From Amphirosellinia nigrospora (taxonomy: Eukaryota > Ascomycota > Sordariomycetes > Xylariales > Xylariaceae), in contig SCHM01000001.1 of NCBI GenBank assembly GCA_004123355.1, positions 12,286,193-12,350,192 on the forward strand: a DNA stretch of 64,000 bases, read 5' to 3'. Of the stretch, positions 12,901-25,050 are shown piece after piece (the first letter of the stretch is position 1; the number at the start of each line of letters is the position of its first letter). The notes under the pieces are model-generated. The model was not told the DNA's origin and ran no database searches. It was given only the letters and a program-made list of their open reading frames with translations. The position numbers and the translations under genes are program-made.

Positions 12901-15900
12901 TAGTTTATTTTATTCGTTAATCGCGCGATTAATTTTAACTTTTATATAGTTTTTATATAATATTTTTATTATTTTTTAAATAGCTATTATTTTTATATAA
13001 TAAAAAAAAATAAAAAAAACTTTTTATTAATATAAAAATAAACTTTAAAAATAAAAAAATTAATATAAAACTATTAAATTTAATAGTATTATTTAATATT
13101 TTTATTATTATTTACAAAATTAATTTATTATTTATATATATATCGATTTTTTTTTAAAAAATATTATACGTACGTTTAAATAGCTTATATATTTATTTTA
13201 TTTTATTTATTATTTAATATATTTTAATAAATATTTTATAATATTATACGCTAGTTATTTTTATATATTTTTTAAATTTATCCGATAAAAAATTTATTTT
13301 AAAATTATATATAATATTATTAAAAAGTTTTTAATAAATATTAATTTAATATTTATATAATATTTTTATATATTTTATATAAATATTAATTTTAAAAAAA
13401 TTGCCGCTTAAAATAATATAATAATATAATAATATATTTAGTTATTTATTTATATAATATTTATAATTATTTTATAATTAAATTTATAGTTATTTTAATT
13501 ATAAATTTAAATTATTATAAAACTTTATTATATATTAATAATAATAATAAAATTTCTAGATTTTTTTAAAATAAATTATTTAATTTTATATTTTATATAA
13601 AATAATATTTTATATAATCTTTTTATATAAAAATATTTAAATTATTTATATAAATAATATAGTTTAATTTTTATAAAATAACTAGTTATTTCGTACGGGC
13701 TAATATTAAAAAATAAATATTTTTATTTACGTATAATAAAAATATTATTTTTGTTTTTTATATAATAATATTTTTTATATTATCGAAATATATTTTTAAA
13801 TAGTTTATATTTTTTAAAAAAATAAAAATAAAATAAAAATATTTAAAATATAAAATATATTATAGTTAATTTAATTATTAATTTTTATTATACCGACCGA
13901 AATTATTATATAATTTTTTTAAAATTTATTTTAATTATTTTAAAAATCTAAATAATTCTAGCTTTTAGGTTTTTTTATACGTAAACTTTTATTTATAGTT
14001 TTTTTATAATAAAAAATTTTAAAGCTTTTATATTTTAAATAATATTTTAATATTTTATATAATATTAATTATTAAATATAAATAAATTAAACAATTAGTT
14101 TATAATTATTAACTAAATATTTTTTTTTATTATATAATATATAAATATATTATTTATAATATATTATATAACGTTTTTATTTTATATATCCGAATTTTTT
14201 TTTTTTTTTTTATATATATTTAAATAGTTTTTATATTTAATTAAATAAATTAAAAATTCTTTAAAAATTAGTTTATTTTTAAATATTATTTATATATATT
14301 AAAATATTAGTTTTTTATACGAAACTTTTTTTAAAAAATATAATTAATTAAATATTTTTTTTTTAGCAAACAAAATATTTTTATTTATATATAAGTTTTT
14401 TAAAAAATAATTATTTATATAATTTTAATTAATATATTATTTTTAAAAATTTTTAAAATATTATATAATTTTTATATTATATAAAATAATAATTAATTTA
14501 ATTATATTATCGATTTATATAATAAAAATTTTTTATTTTTTATATAAAATACTAAATTATTAAGTTTTTTTTAACTTAAAAATATAAATAAAAATCTAAA
14601 AAAATCTTTTATATAAGTTTTTAAAAAATAAATATTATTTTAAATTTTAAAATATTTTTATATATATATAATAGTTATATTTAAATAAATTTTTTTTAAA
14701 TATTTTGCTTTAAATATTCTTTAAGTTTTAAATAGCTTATTAATTATAACTTTTAACGCTTTATATAAAAATAAGTTTTTTTTTTATTTATATATTTATA
14801 TAAAAATAATATTAGTTTAATTAGTTTAATATTAATTATAGTTTATAATTATATTAAAATATAAATTTATAATATTATATGTTTTTTTTTACGTATAATT
14901 AAAACTATATAATATATATAATTTTTTATATAATTAATTAATATTATAAAAATATAATATAAAACTAATTTTTTATAATTTTAAGTTTTAATAATAATTA
15001 ATAAACTATTATATTTTTTATAAAATAAATTATATAGTTTTTTAAAATAATTTTTTTTTTTTATTAAATTTTTAAAAAAATCTAATATTTCGCGGATAAA
15101 ATAATTTTATTTTAAATATTATATATAAAAAAAATTTAAATTTTAAATAAAAATATTTTTATATTTAATATTATATAATAAATAAATTATTTTAAAGTTT
15201 AAAAAAATTTTTAAAAAACTAAATATTTTATTATACGTTAAAAATATAATATATTTTTTATTTATATAAAAAATAAATTATTAACTAAAATAAATAATAA
15301 ATAACGTTTAATAGTTATAAAAAGTTTTTAAAACTTTATTTTTAATATTTTATTTTTATATAATATTTTATTATTTAAAATTAAAAAGCTAGCTTTTAGT
15401 TATATATATAGGTTATTTTATAGTTATTTTTTTATTTATTTTTTTATTTTTTTTTTATTTATTTTTTTATTTAAAAAAAAAATCGTAAAATTATTTTATT
15501 ATAAAAAACTTTATTAATTTTAAAATTATTAACTTAATATAAAAAATATAAATATTATTTAAAATAATTATATAAATTTAAAATTTATATATTAAAATAT
15601 ATTTATTTTTTATAAATTATATAATATAATTTTTTTTAACTATTTTATAAGTTTTTAATTTAAAATGCTTTTTATACAAAAAATATTATAAATTTTTTAA
15701 TAATTTAAATATTAATTTTATTAAATATTTTAAGTTTTATTATTTAAAGTTTTTATTAATATTTTTTAAAAATTTTTAAGTTATATAAAATATAATTATA
15801 TTTTATATAAATATATTATTTACGCGTTAATTTATTTTATAATAATTATTTTAAAGTTTTATAAATATTTTTATATATATAAAAGTTAATAATTTTTTGT

Positions 15901-16332
15901 ACGAAATTTAAAAGTATATTAATTTTTTAAGCGCGTTTTTTTAGCTATATTATTATATAGAATATTAGCTAAAAAAATAAAAAATTGCTTAGCTATTTTT
16001 TTCGAAAATATAATTTTATATATTTAGCTATATTAGCTATTATATAATTAATTATTATTTTTTATTATATTTAAAAATATTATAAATAAAAAAGTTATTA
16101 AATTATATTATAAATTTTTATATATTTATATAATAATAATTAAAATAATATATTATATTATTAATTAAACTTCCGTATAAAATATAATATTAAAACGTTA
16201 AAATAATTAATTTTTTTTTTATTAATAAATACTAAAAAACTAAAATATAATATAAAAAATAGCTTATATAACTAAGTTTAAATTTTTTTTTTATTTTTAT
16301 AATTTTATTTTTAGTTAAAAATATTAATTATA

Positions 16333-16623
16333 TATTAAATAGCTAAAAAAATATAATATTATTACGTATATAATAAAATAAAATATAATATTAATATATA
16401 TTGATCTATTTATTTTAATTATTTGTACGAAAACTAAGCTTTTATATAAAGAATTTTTTATATAAAAAAAATTTTGCTATAACATACCGCATAACTAAAT
16501 TAAGCAAACATACTAGCCTAACTTTATCGTACAAACAACTAATATTATAATTAATATTAGCTATTATACGCAGTTAATACTAATATATTAACTCTATACG
16601 TAAATAATACTACAATTATAACA
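16333..16623. repeat. Right LTR of the nested retrotransposon
   Basis: 291-bp direct repeat matching 9264-9551. It retains more C residues than the left copy in its second half, for example ACATACCGCATAAC, and so preserves more of the pre-RIP sequence. It ends in TAACA and is followed by the target duplication CTTAA (16624-16628). Confidence 0.85.
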
Positions 16624-19600
16624 CTTAAGCTATTAATTACTTATTATTATATAAAATCCTAAAAAAACTTAGCTTTATTTTTTTTTTTTGCTAATTTTTC
16701 TAACTTATAAATTAAATAAAAATAAAAACTTTTAATATTTAGCTTTTTTTAATAGTTTAGTTAACCTATTAATTATTTTTTAATTTTATATATATTAGCT
16801 TAATATAATTAGCTTATATTTTTAATTAATAAATAATATATTTTTTATATACTTTTTTATTTTAATATAGTTATATATTTAAACTAACTTATAGCTTTAT
16901 ATTATTATATAAAAAAATAATAAAACTATTTAATAATACTTTAAATTTATTTAAAAATTCTTTATTTATATTAGATTATTATTATTTTTTTATTATAATA
17001 TATTTATTTTTAGTAAAATTTTTCGTTATAACTAACTATAGTTTAAAATATTATAATATTAACGCATTATTTAAAAATATAATATTTTATTAATAATTTA
17101 TTATTTTATAAGTTTAATATTAAAGTAGTATTAATAATAATAAATAAACTTATATTATTATAAATTTATATAAATAGCTTTTTTTTATTTATTATATTTA
17201 ATTTATATATTTAAAATATTTTTATATATTTAGCTAATTATTTTATATTTTTAATATATTTATTAAAAGGATTTATTATAAATTTAGCTTAAATAAAAAT
17301 AATAAAACTTATATTAAGCTTTATAATTTAAACAAAAAAACTTAATTTATTAAATAAAAAAGTATAATTAAATATTTTATTTTTAAAAGCAGGCTTTTTT
17401 TTATATTTTATAGCGTAAATTATTTGTTTAATATTTATAAGTATAAAATATTTATATTAAACTTAAGCTAATAAAATTAAATATTTTAGTTATATATTAT
17501 TTTTAATTAAAACTTACGTTATTATTAATCTTATTTTTTATTTATACGTTTAAAAATTAATTAATTTAGCTTAAATCGTTTATTAAAACTATTTTATTTA
17601 TTTTATAGCAATATTTTTAAATAATCTAAATTAAACTTTATAATTAAAAAATTATTTATATAAAATATTATAACTTTTTTTATTTTATAGTTAATATATA
17701 TATATTATTAAAAATTATAAACTTAAATTTAATTTTATTTACGATTTTTTTAGCTTTAATTTATTATTTATATTTTAATTGTTTAAAGCTATATAAAAGT
17801 TTTATTAGTTTAATAATTTTTTTAACTAGCTAGTTATATTTTTTTATTTTAATTTAAAAGTTTTAAAATATTTTTTTAATATTTTAAACTATTTTATAAA
17901 TATTTTTTTATAAAAAACTTTATTAAAGTATACTATAATAAAATCGATCTAAATAACGTATTATTTTTAAGCAGCTATTAAAACTATTAAAATCTTTTAT
18001 AACGCTATTTAAGCTGTAAAAACAAAAGTTTTATTATAATTAATATTTTTGCGCTAAATAAACTTATAAATATAAATTCTAGTTTTATATTTATTTAGTT
18101 TATTAGTTAAATATTTTTTTTTAAATATTTATATAAAATTAATAAAATAGCTATAAATAGTTTTTATATATTTTACGAATTTTAAAATATTATATTTAAA
18201 TAAACTATATATTTTTTTAAATATAGCTTTAAGCTATTTTTTTTATTTTTTTTTATAAATGTTTTTTTTAAAATAAATTCGTTAAAAATAAATATTTTTA
18301 TTATAAACTTTTTAACAATTTTTATAAATAATTTATATAAAAATAGCTTTTTAAAATATAAAAATAGTTTAGTTTATTTAATTTAACTTTTTATAAGCTA
18401 TAAATATTATATTAACTTTTTAAGTTTTAAATTTATTTATTTTAATTTTATATTTTAAATCGCTTATAAAATTATTTATATATATTTTATTTTTTTAGCT
18501 TAATATTATATTTAAAATATAAATTATATTAAAGTAATTTTATTTACTTTATATAGTAAATATAAACTTTTAATTAAGTTTTTTCGAAGTTTTTTTTATT
18601 ATATTTAATAATAAAAATTAGTTTATTATTTGTTTTTATAGTCGGCTACGTTTTTTTAGTTCGCTTTTACTATCTGTAATATTATTTTAATAATATTACG
18701 ATCGTAGTTTTATATTTAAGTAAAATTTTTAATTTTTAGTAACGCTACTTAAGTTTATATTATATTTTAAGAAATAATAAACATATAATATTTTTAAAAT
18801 TATAAACGTTATTTATATTTTTAATATTTTTATAAAAAATTATATATAATATATAATATTTTATTATTTTTAGTAAACTAAACTATATAATTAAATATTT
18901 TTATAGTTTAAAAATATAATATTAGCTTTTTTAGCTTTTAGTTTTTTAGCTAATATATATATAAATTTATCGATAAATATTATATAATATATATTTATTA
19001 TTTATAAATTATTAAAGTTAAGTTTATTATTTTTTTTTAATTTAAACAATTAAAATATTTTTTAGCTAAAATTACTTTTTTTACTATAAATTAATTAGTT
19101 TTATTAAAAATATATATAATTATTAAAACTTTATATATTTAAAATAATTAATAATTTAGTTTATAAAAATAAAGCTTTAGTTTTATTTTAAATAAAATTT
19201 ATCGATTTTTTAATTATATTATTTTAATATTAATTTATAAATAACAAATAATAATAATTATTTTTATTTTATTATAAAATATTTTTAAATCTTTTATATC
19301 GAACTTTTTACTACTATTTATATATAAAACGTAACATTTTTTTAATAGTTTTTATTAAATTAAAATATTTAAAATATTAATTTTTTATTTATTTATTATA
19401 AATATATTTTAATAATACTTTTTATTTTATTTTTATTTTATATACTTTAAAAATATAATATTTATTATTATTATTTATTATAAATAAAAAATATTTTATT
19501 TTTTAATTAAAACCGGTTTTATTTAGCTAAAGTTTATTTAAATTATTTTTTTAAATAATCGGCTTTTTTAATAGCTTTTTTCGAAATATATTTTTTAGCT

Positions 19601-20715
19601 TTAGCTCGATTATAAATAAAACAAAAAAATATTTAACTTTTTTAAGTTCGATATTAATATTTATATATATATTTAATTGTTTATATTAACTTTTTAGTAC
19701 TAAAATAATATAGCTAATAATATTAAAAAATTAATTTATTTTAAATTTTAAAAGTTATTTTTATTTTTTTTTTAATAATAATTTAAGCAATAATTTTTTT
19801 AACGTTTTAATTTTGTTTATTATATTTAGCGCGAATTTTTATAGCTTTTTTTAAAATTAATATATTATATAAAGCTTTTTTTTTTTATATATTTATAAGA
19901 AAAAACTATACTATTAAATATTAAAATCTACAATAGCTATTTTATAGCTATTTTTATAATATATTTATTTAGATAATTTTTATTTTATATAGTTATTTTT
20001 TTAAAAATATATTTAACGGAAATAATAAAATAAATAAAATATATTTTACGTTTATATTACGTTTATTTTTATTAAAAGTTTTAAAGTTTTTATAATAATG
20101 TTAATTTTTTCTATTTATATAATCTACTTTTTATATAAATTATATATTTTTTCGTTTTTTTAGTTAGATTTATTACTAATTTTTTTTAAAATTAGCTTTA
20201 TTATTATATATTTTTATATTTAACCCTATATTAAATAAAATATAACGTTTATATATTAAAATATAATAATTCCTTAAAATATAAGTATGTTTAAAAGTAT
20301 TACTATTTTTTTATATAATAATTTTAATATTTAGTCCGTTATTATTAATAACTTTAATATTTAATATATCCTTTTAACCTAGGTTATTTAAAATAGCTAT
20401 TAAAAGCGAAAATATAAAAATTAATATAATTAAAAATATTATTGCTATAGTTTTTTGCTTAATAACTGGCTTAATAATTAGCTTTAAATTATTAGTAATA
20501 ATTAGCTTCGAATTATTTTTAGATTTATTACTACTAAAGCTAGCTTTTATTTAATAAAAAAGTTTATTATTTTTCGATTAATAAATAAACTTGCCGTAAT
20601 AAATAGGTTTATAGTTGTTTTTTTTTCCGTAAAAAAGTCTGCAGTAATTTTTTTATAAACAAGTTTGCTGTTATTTTTTTTAGCCTAATATAATTATTAA
20701 AGCTAAAACTATTTT

Positions 20716-20860
20716 TTAAATTAAAATCTCTTAAATTACAATTTTTTAAGTTAGAGTTTTTTAAATTAAAATCTTTTAAGTTAAAATCTCTTAAGTTAAA
20801 GTTTCCTAAATTAGAGTTTTTTAAATTAAAGTTTTTTAAATTAAAGTTTCTTAAGCTATA
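20716..20860 (-). repeat. Tandem 15-bp repeat (about 10 units) that reads as pentapeptide repeats on the minus strand
   Basis: About ten head-to-tail units of 15 bp, of the form TTAAATTAAAGTTTC, lie in the outer element. Read on the minus strand in one frame they give consecutive five-residue units such as NFNLK, NSNLG, NFNLR, DFNLK and NCNLR. Asn precedes a central Leu, and a Phe, Ser or Cys sits two residues before it, the pattern of the pentapeptide-repeat fold. The frame stays open for some distance on both sides despite the extreme AT content, but has no credible start. RIP has altered codons, so the ancestral residues are uncertain. It may be a relic of an element-borne gene or simply a minisatellite. 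Confidence 0.5.
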
Positions 20861-22690
20861 ATAACCTTTTAGCCTAAAGTTACCTTATATAACGCGGTTT
20901 TATTTATAATTAATAATACTATAGTTATTTAAAGTAAAAAAAAATAAACTAAATATAATAAAGGGAAAAAATAATATTTTATAGTTATAAAAATTTATTA
21001 AATTTTGTAAAATATTTATATTTATATAAACAAAATAACTAAAATTATTTTCGAAGCTTATAAATAGCCTTTAACTTTTAATAAGCTTGCTATAAATATT
21101 ATAGGTTTTTAATCGTTTAAAGTTCTAATTTTAATTATTACTACTTTTATTAAAATAATCTTTAGTAATATAACCTTATTAGCTATATTTAAAATATTTA
21201 GGCCTTTTTTTTTTTATAATTTTTTTTTTAGAGTTAGATTTAAAGTTTAATTTATAATTTTTGCTTTTATTATTGCTTTTACTATAACTTTTATTTTTAT
21301 TAATAATGTTATTACTAAACTTTTTTTTTTATAATCTTTTAATTTAAGCTTTTTTTTATACGGTTTTTAAAATTACTATTAAATTTATTAATTAAATCTT
21401 AAATATAGCATTTTTTATATTTTATAACTTTAATAATAATATTATATTAAGCTATTATTTTATTTTTTACTATAGCTATAAATATTATAACCTATTAGTT
21501 TATGCTTATTTTTTTTTTTAGTTTTTTATATTATTTTATATTTTTAAAAAATTTAAATATAAAAAATATAAAATCTTTTTTATATATTTATAATTAATAA
21601 TATTATTTTATATATTTTTTTAGTATATTTAGCCTATTATATTATAAGTTTTATTAAAAATCTTTAGTATATATAACCTTTTTTCGATATTTTTTATTAA
21701 GTTTAAAAAAGCTGGTTTTAACGTATTAATAATTATTTATATTAGTACTAATTTTTTATACGAACTAATAAAATCTTTAAAATTATATTTAATAGTTTTT
21801 ATAGTAAAATATAAATTACGTTAATATATTAACTAGTTCTAAGTTTTTTTTAAATAGTTTTTTTATTAAGCTTTAGTTTAAATTTATATTATTTTAGCTT
21901 AGTTTTATTTATAAATAAAAACTTTTTTAAGTTTTTCTATAATAAATAATATTTATATTTAATATAAATATTATTAAATTTTTTTAAATTTAATAATAAT
22001 AATAATAAATCTAATAAATCTAAGTTTAAATTTAGAATAAAGGTAACTTTTTTTTTTTTTTGCTTTTAAACTTTTTTTTAGTAAAATTACGCTTTAGTTT
22101 TTTTTTTTTAAAATCGATCGATTTAAACTTTTTAAAAAACTTATTTATTTTTTTTGCCGCTTTATCTAAAAAGCTTAATATTTTTGATTATTTTTTTAAT
22201 AATATTATTTATTATTAAATATTTCGAATATATTTTTACTAATTAAATTAATTTAATTAACTAAATTAATTAAATCGACTAAAACTAACTTTTTATTTAA
22301 CCTGCTTAACTTTTTTAAGTTATCGATAATTTCGTTAAATTTATTTTTTATAAGCTTTATTTTATATTTATAATTAATAAATTATTTTTCGATTTTTTTT
22401 TAAAATCCCCGGTAATTTTATTTCTTTTTTTTTTTTTTAATATAGTTTACTTTTATATATTTTAAAGTTATATATTATTACTTCTAGTTATTATTAAACG
22501 TTAATTTATTAATTAGTTATTTTATCGAGTAAATATTAATATTTTATTATTTTAATTCTTAGATTTATAATAACTTTTTTAACTTTTTTTTAGTTAATAT
22601 TTACTAATTTAAATTAATAATTAAAAATAGCTAAAATACGCTAATTAAACGTTTTAAAAGTCGATTAATCGTAAAAATACGCTAGCTACT

Positions 22691-22982
22691 ATATAAAAAT
22701 AGTATTAATACTAAAAAGCAATACTAGGTTAGTTAGCTTAATTAATATATTCGTGCTATTATATACTTTTAGTCTTTTAGTTATAAACTAAATAGGCTAT
22801 TTTTTTACTAAATACTAGAAAATCTGCCCAAGCAACTACGGCAGCCTAACACTCCTTTTATCCTGCGTAAAAAGGGCTCTTTCTACGCGTGCCGCGCAGT
22901 ATCCAGCGCACACAAAGCCACGTACTACTATGCCACACAGCCACCCAGGCACCAGTGATTACGTAATCCATCACTAGGCCAA
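22691..22982. repeat. Right terminal direct repeat of the outer element
   Basis: Counterpart of 8296-8584. Its outer half (from about 22830) has normal GC content and shows what the sequence was before RIP, for example CCACCCAGGCACCAGTGATT where the left copy has only A/T-converted bases. It ends at about GGCCAA, after which similarity stops. Near its end lies a palindrome-like segment (22954-22975). Confidence 0.7.
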
Positions 22983-23946
22983 GGTACTATCTATATGCTG
23001 ACACACAGCAACATTTATATATTTACAGAGACTTTAAAAGGCTGACTAGTCGTTACCCTAGCTTTTTAACTGCACCCTTCTACCGACTTTGACGAGTACG
23101 GTCTCAGGAAACTCCAATTTTCCTCGTGTCATGCCGCTGTACAACAAGGAGCTTTTTCAGTTGTAAAATGGCTATAGGGTTTTCAGACCGCCTTGCGCAA
23201 CAACACACCTTCAAAAAATACCTCACCTATAGCCCTGGTAACGGAGCGTCTCAACACTCTAAATTTGCTACTAGTTAAATCTGAAGCTCTCATAGGCTGC
23301 GTCCAATTACCAAAGTAGGTAGACCTCGAATTAGGCGTATAACTTGTGCTTCGTTGCAAGTGTGATAACATCAACGAGGTAAGATTGCCGTTCTGTCTTC
23401 GTCGGCTGCCAATCCATTAGGGAGGCACTTTTTTCACTAAGCTAAGGCCGTATACCGTAACACCTCGTTCAGGGATACGAGGTGGTTCATGTAACGAGTC
23501 ACCAGAAGAGTTGAGCTATACTTATCCGCGCCAAGCGCGAAACAGTGATTCGTGCTCTAATGCTGCCCTCTGCTGGACCCTGATTGCTTGTTTTGATTGT
23601 ATTGATCTCATAAACCGTTTGTGGCTGTCACGAACCTCGCGAGGATAGGGTGTAAACATCTGTTGTTGCACAGAGGACCAGTGAAGTCATCTCCGTAGGC
23701 TCTATGTGACTACTTGACTATATACAGGAGTCTCTTTGTCTGTGTGCCTAGATCCCTGTTTCCTGGCAGTGGCAAAGCTCTACAAGCCCTTGCACAGCAA
23801 CGCGTCACTCATGACATACAAGTACCTTAACTCCTGTGTAAATATGAGCCTAGCTGGTGCCACTGTTTTTCATCCACCACGAAACAGCCCCATGACGCGA
23901 TCCCCAGGTCTATTCTTTTGCTGACGCTTACCACTTCCTCGTGAAA
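22983..23946. other. Flank of the AT-rich island, no gene seen
   Basis: GC content returns to normal here. The open frames (for example 23183-23374 minus) are short, have no homologue I recognise and lack splice context. The right end should hold the promoter of the sulfotransferase-like gene. Confidence 0.5.
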
Positions 23947-25050
23947 TGGAGGTTTCAACCTCAACCACGTTGTGCAAGAACGAGCAAGGAGACACCATCC
24001 CACGTATGACTGGATATTCTTCTGGTCTTCAAGTGATTGTGTGTGGCCTTCCTCGGACAGGAACAAAATGTAAGAAAGTGTTTTAAGATCGGAACATAAA
24101 ACATCTAATCTGAGTTTCAATTCTAGCAATGAAGCTGGCCTTAGAGCACCTGGGTTACCTCAATGTCTATCACATGAGCACTTTTATCGAACATCCAGAT
24201 GGGTACAAACTCTGGGGGACGTCATTAGGGCGAAAATATCGGGCTATGATATCCCACGGCAAGTCTGGGATCTCCTCTTGGTGACTATCAGGTGAGTATG
24301 GTTATTATTCTTTTCGGCGATCTGTTCGTCTGACATCTAAAGGTGGTGGTTGACGCACCCTGTTGCTATTTTGCAACAGACCTCATCAAAGCATATCCAC
24401 ATGCTAAAGTTGTTATCCTCAACCGAGACCCGGAAAGTTGGCACGCCTCTTTCGCGAATACCGTGCAGAAATTGATCAAGAGCCGAGAGTCATTGGAGTT
24501 TCTTGAGTTAATCTTCCGGCCGGTATGTAATCCTCAGAGCTATTTCCTTCCTGTGTGGGCAACTTTCAGAGCACGACGTGTTCTTTTTGGGATGCAATGA
24601 TATCTCGAAACTTCTGCAACCCTTAAAATTCACTCTCTAAACGGAAATAACTAATCCCGAGTGTTGTAGTGGCTCCCTCTTCAAGCATCTGCGACCATAT
24701 GCATCGGGAACCTCCTATCTAAGTCAGGACTTGGACTGGGCTCTTATAATAAGGAAGAGTGCCTGGAATTCTTTCACAGATACTACGCAAATTGCAGAGC
24801 AAGCATCGCAGCCGAACGCTGCATTAATTTCACCGTCCAAGATGGTTGGTCTCCTCTTTGCGAGCATCTAGGTGTACCTATACCACAACAACAAACCCCC
24901 AACGGTTGGATCCAGGCACCGTTCCCACACGCTAACAATACGCAGTCTTTTCACTCATGGGTGGCTGAGACTCAACGCTCGATACTTAAACAATTGTGCA
25001 AAATGTGTGTTATTTGGACTGATACTAGTTGGATTTATTGTTCTCTTTGA
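23947..25050 (+). CDS. P-loop sulfotransferase-like protein (Sulfotransfer_4 type)
   Basis: Starts at ATG 23947. Near residue 38 is the P-loop motif GLPRTGT, which in sulfotransferases holds the 5'-phosphosulfate of PAPS. Further on are VVVDAPCCYFATDLI and the strand-loop NRDPESWHASF, typical of the fungal Sulfotransfer_4 family, then a C-terminal block (VQDGWSPLCEHLGVPIPQ, APFPHANNT) and a hydrophobic tail ending at TGA 25048-25050. Introns: about 24071-24125 (GTAAGA...TTCTAG) and 24292-24342 (GTGAGT...AAAG); one or two more lie between about 24521 and 24669. Single bases appear missing in the G run 24214-24218 and near 24278. The family is often found in secondary-metabolite clusters, but whether members transfer sulfate is mostly untested; a sulfated polyketide is only a suggestion. 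Confidence 0.75.

Larger units (their letters stand above)
9264..16623 (-). mobile_element. Nested LTR retrotransposon (7,360 bp), RIP-degraded
   Basis: Two direct repeats, 9264-9551 (288 bp) and 16333-16623 (291 bp), bound a unit of typical LTR-retrotransposon length. The 5-bp sequence CTTAA lies immediately outside both ends (9259-9263 and 16624-16628), a target-site duplication. The ends read TATTAA...TAACA in the best-preserved copies, which fits an original TGTTA...TAACA LTR after RIP. A long T tract just inside the left LTR (about 9555-9567) looks like a polypurine tract on the minus strand, so minus orientation is suggested but not proven. The internal 6.8 kb is too mutated for gag or pol motifs to be read by eye. 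Confidence 0.85.
8296..22982. mobile_element. RIP-degraded AT-rich island: outer LTR-type element bounded by about 290-bp direct repeats, with a nested element
   Basis: This stretch of about 14.7 kb is strongly AT-rich and has no intact reading frame except low-complexity ones. It starts and ends with the same sequence in the same orientation (8296-8584 and 22691-22982), as LTRs would be. The copies differ almost entirely by C/T and G/A exchanges, as expected from RIP, a premeiotic defence of filamentous ascomycetes that mutates duplicated DNA. Removing the nested 7.36-kb element leaves about 7.3 kb, a normal LTR-retrotransposon length. I found no clear TG/CA termini or target duplication for this outer unit, so its class is inferred. 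It separates the polyketide synthase from the tailoring genes. Confidence 0.7.
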
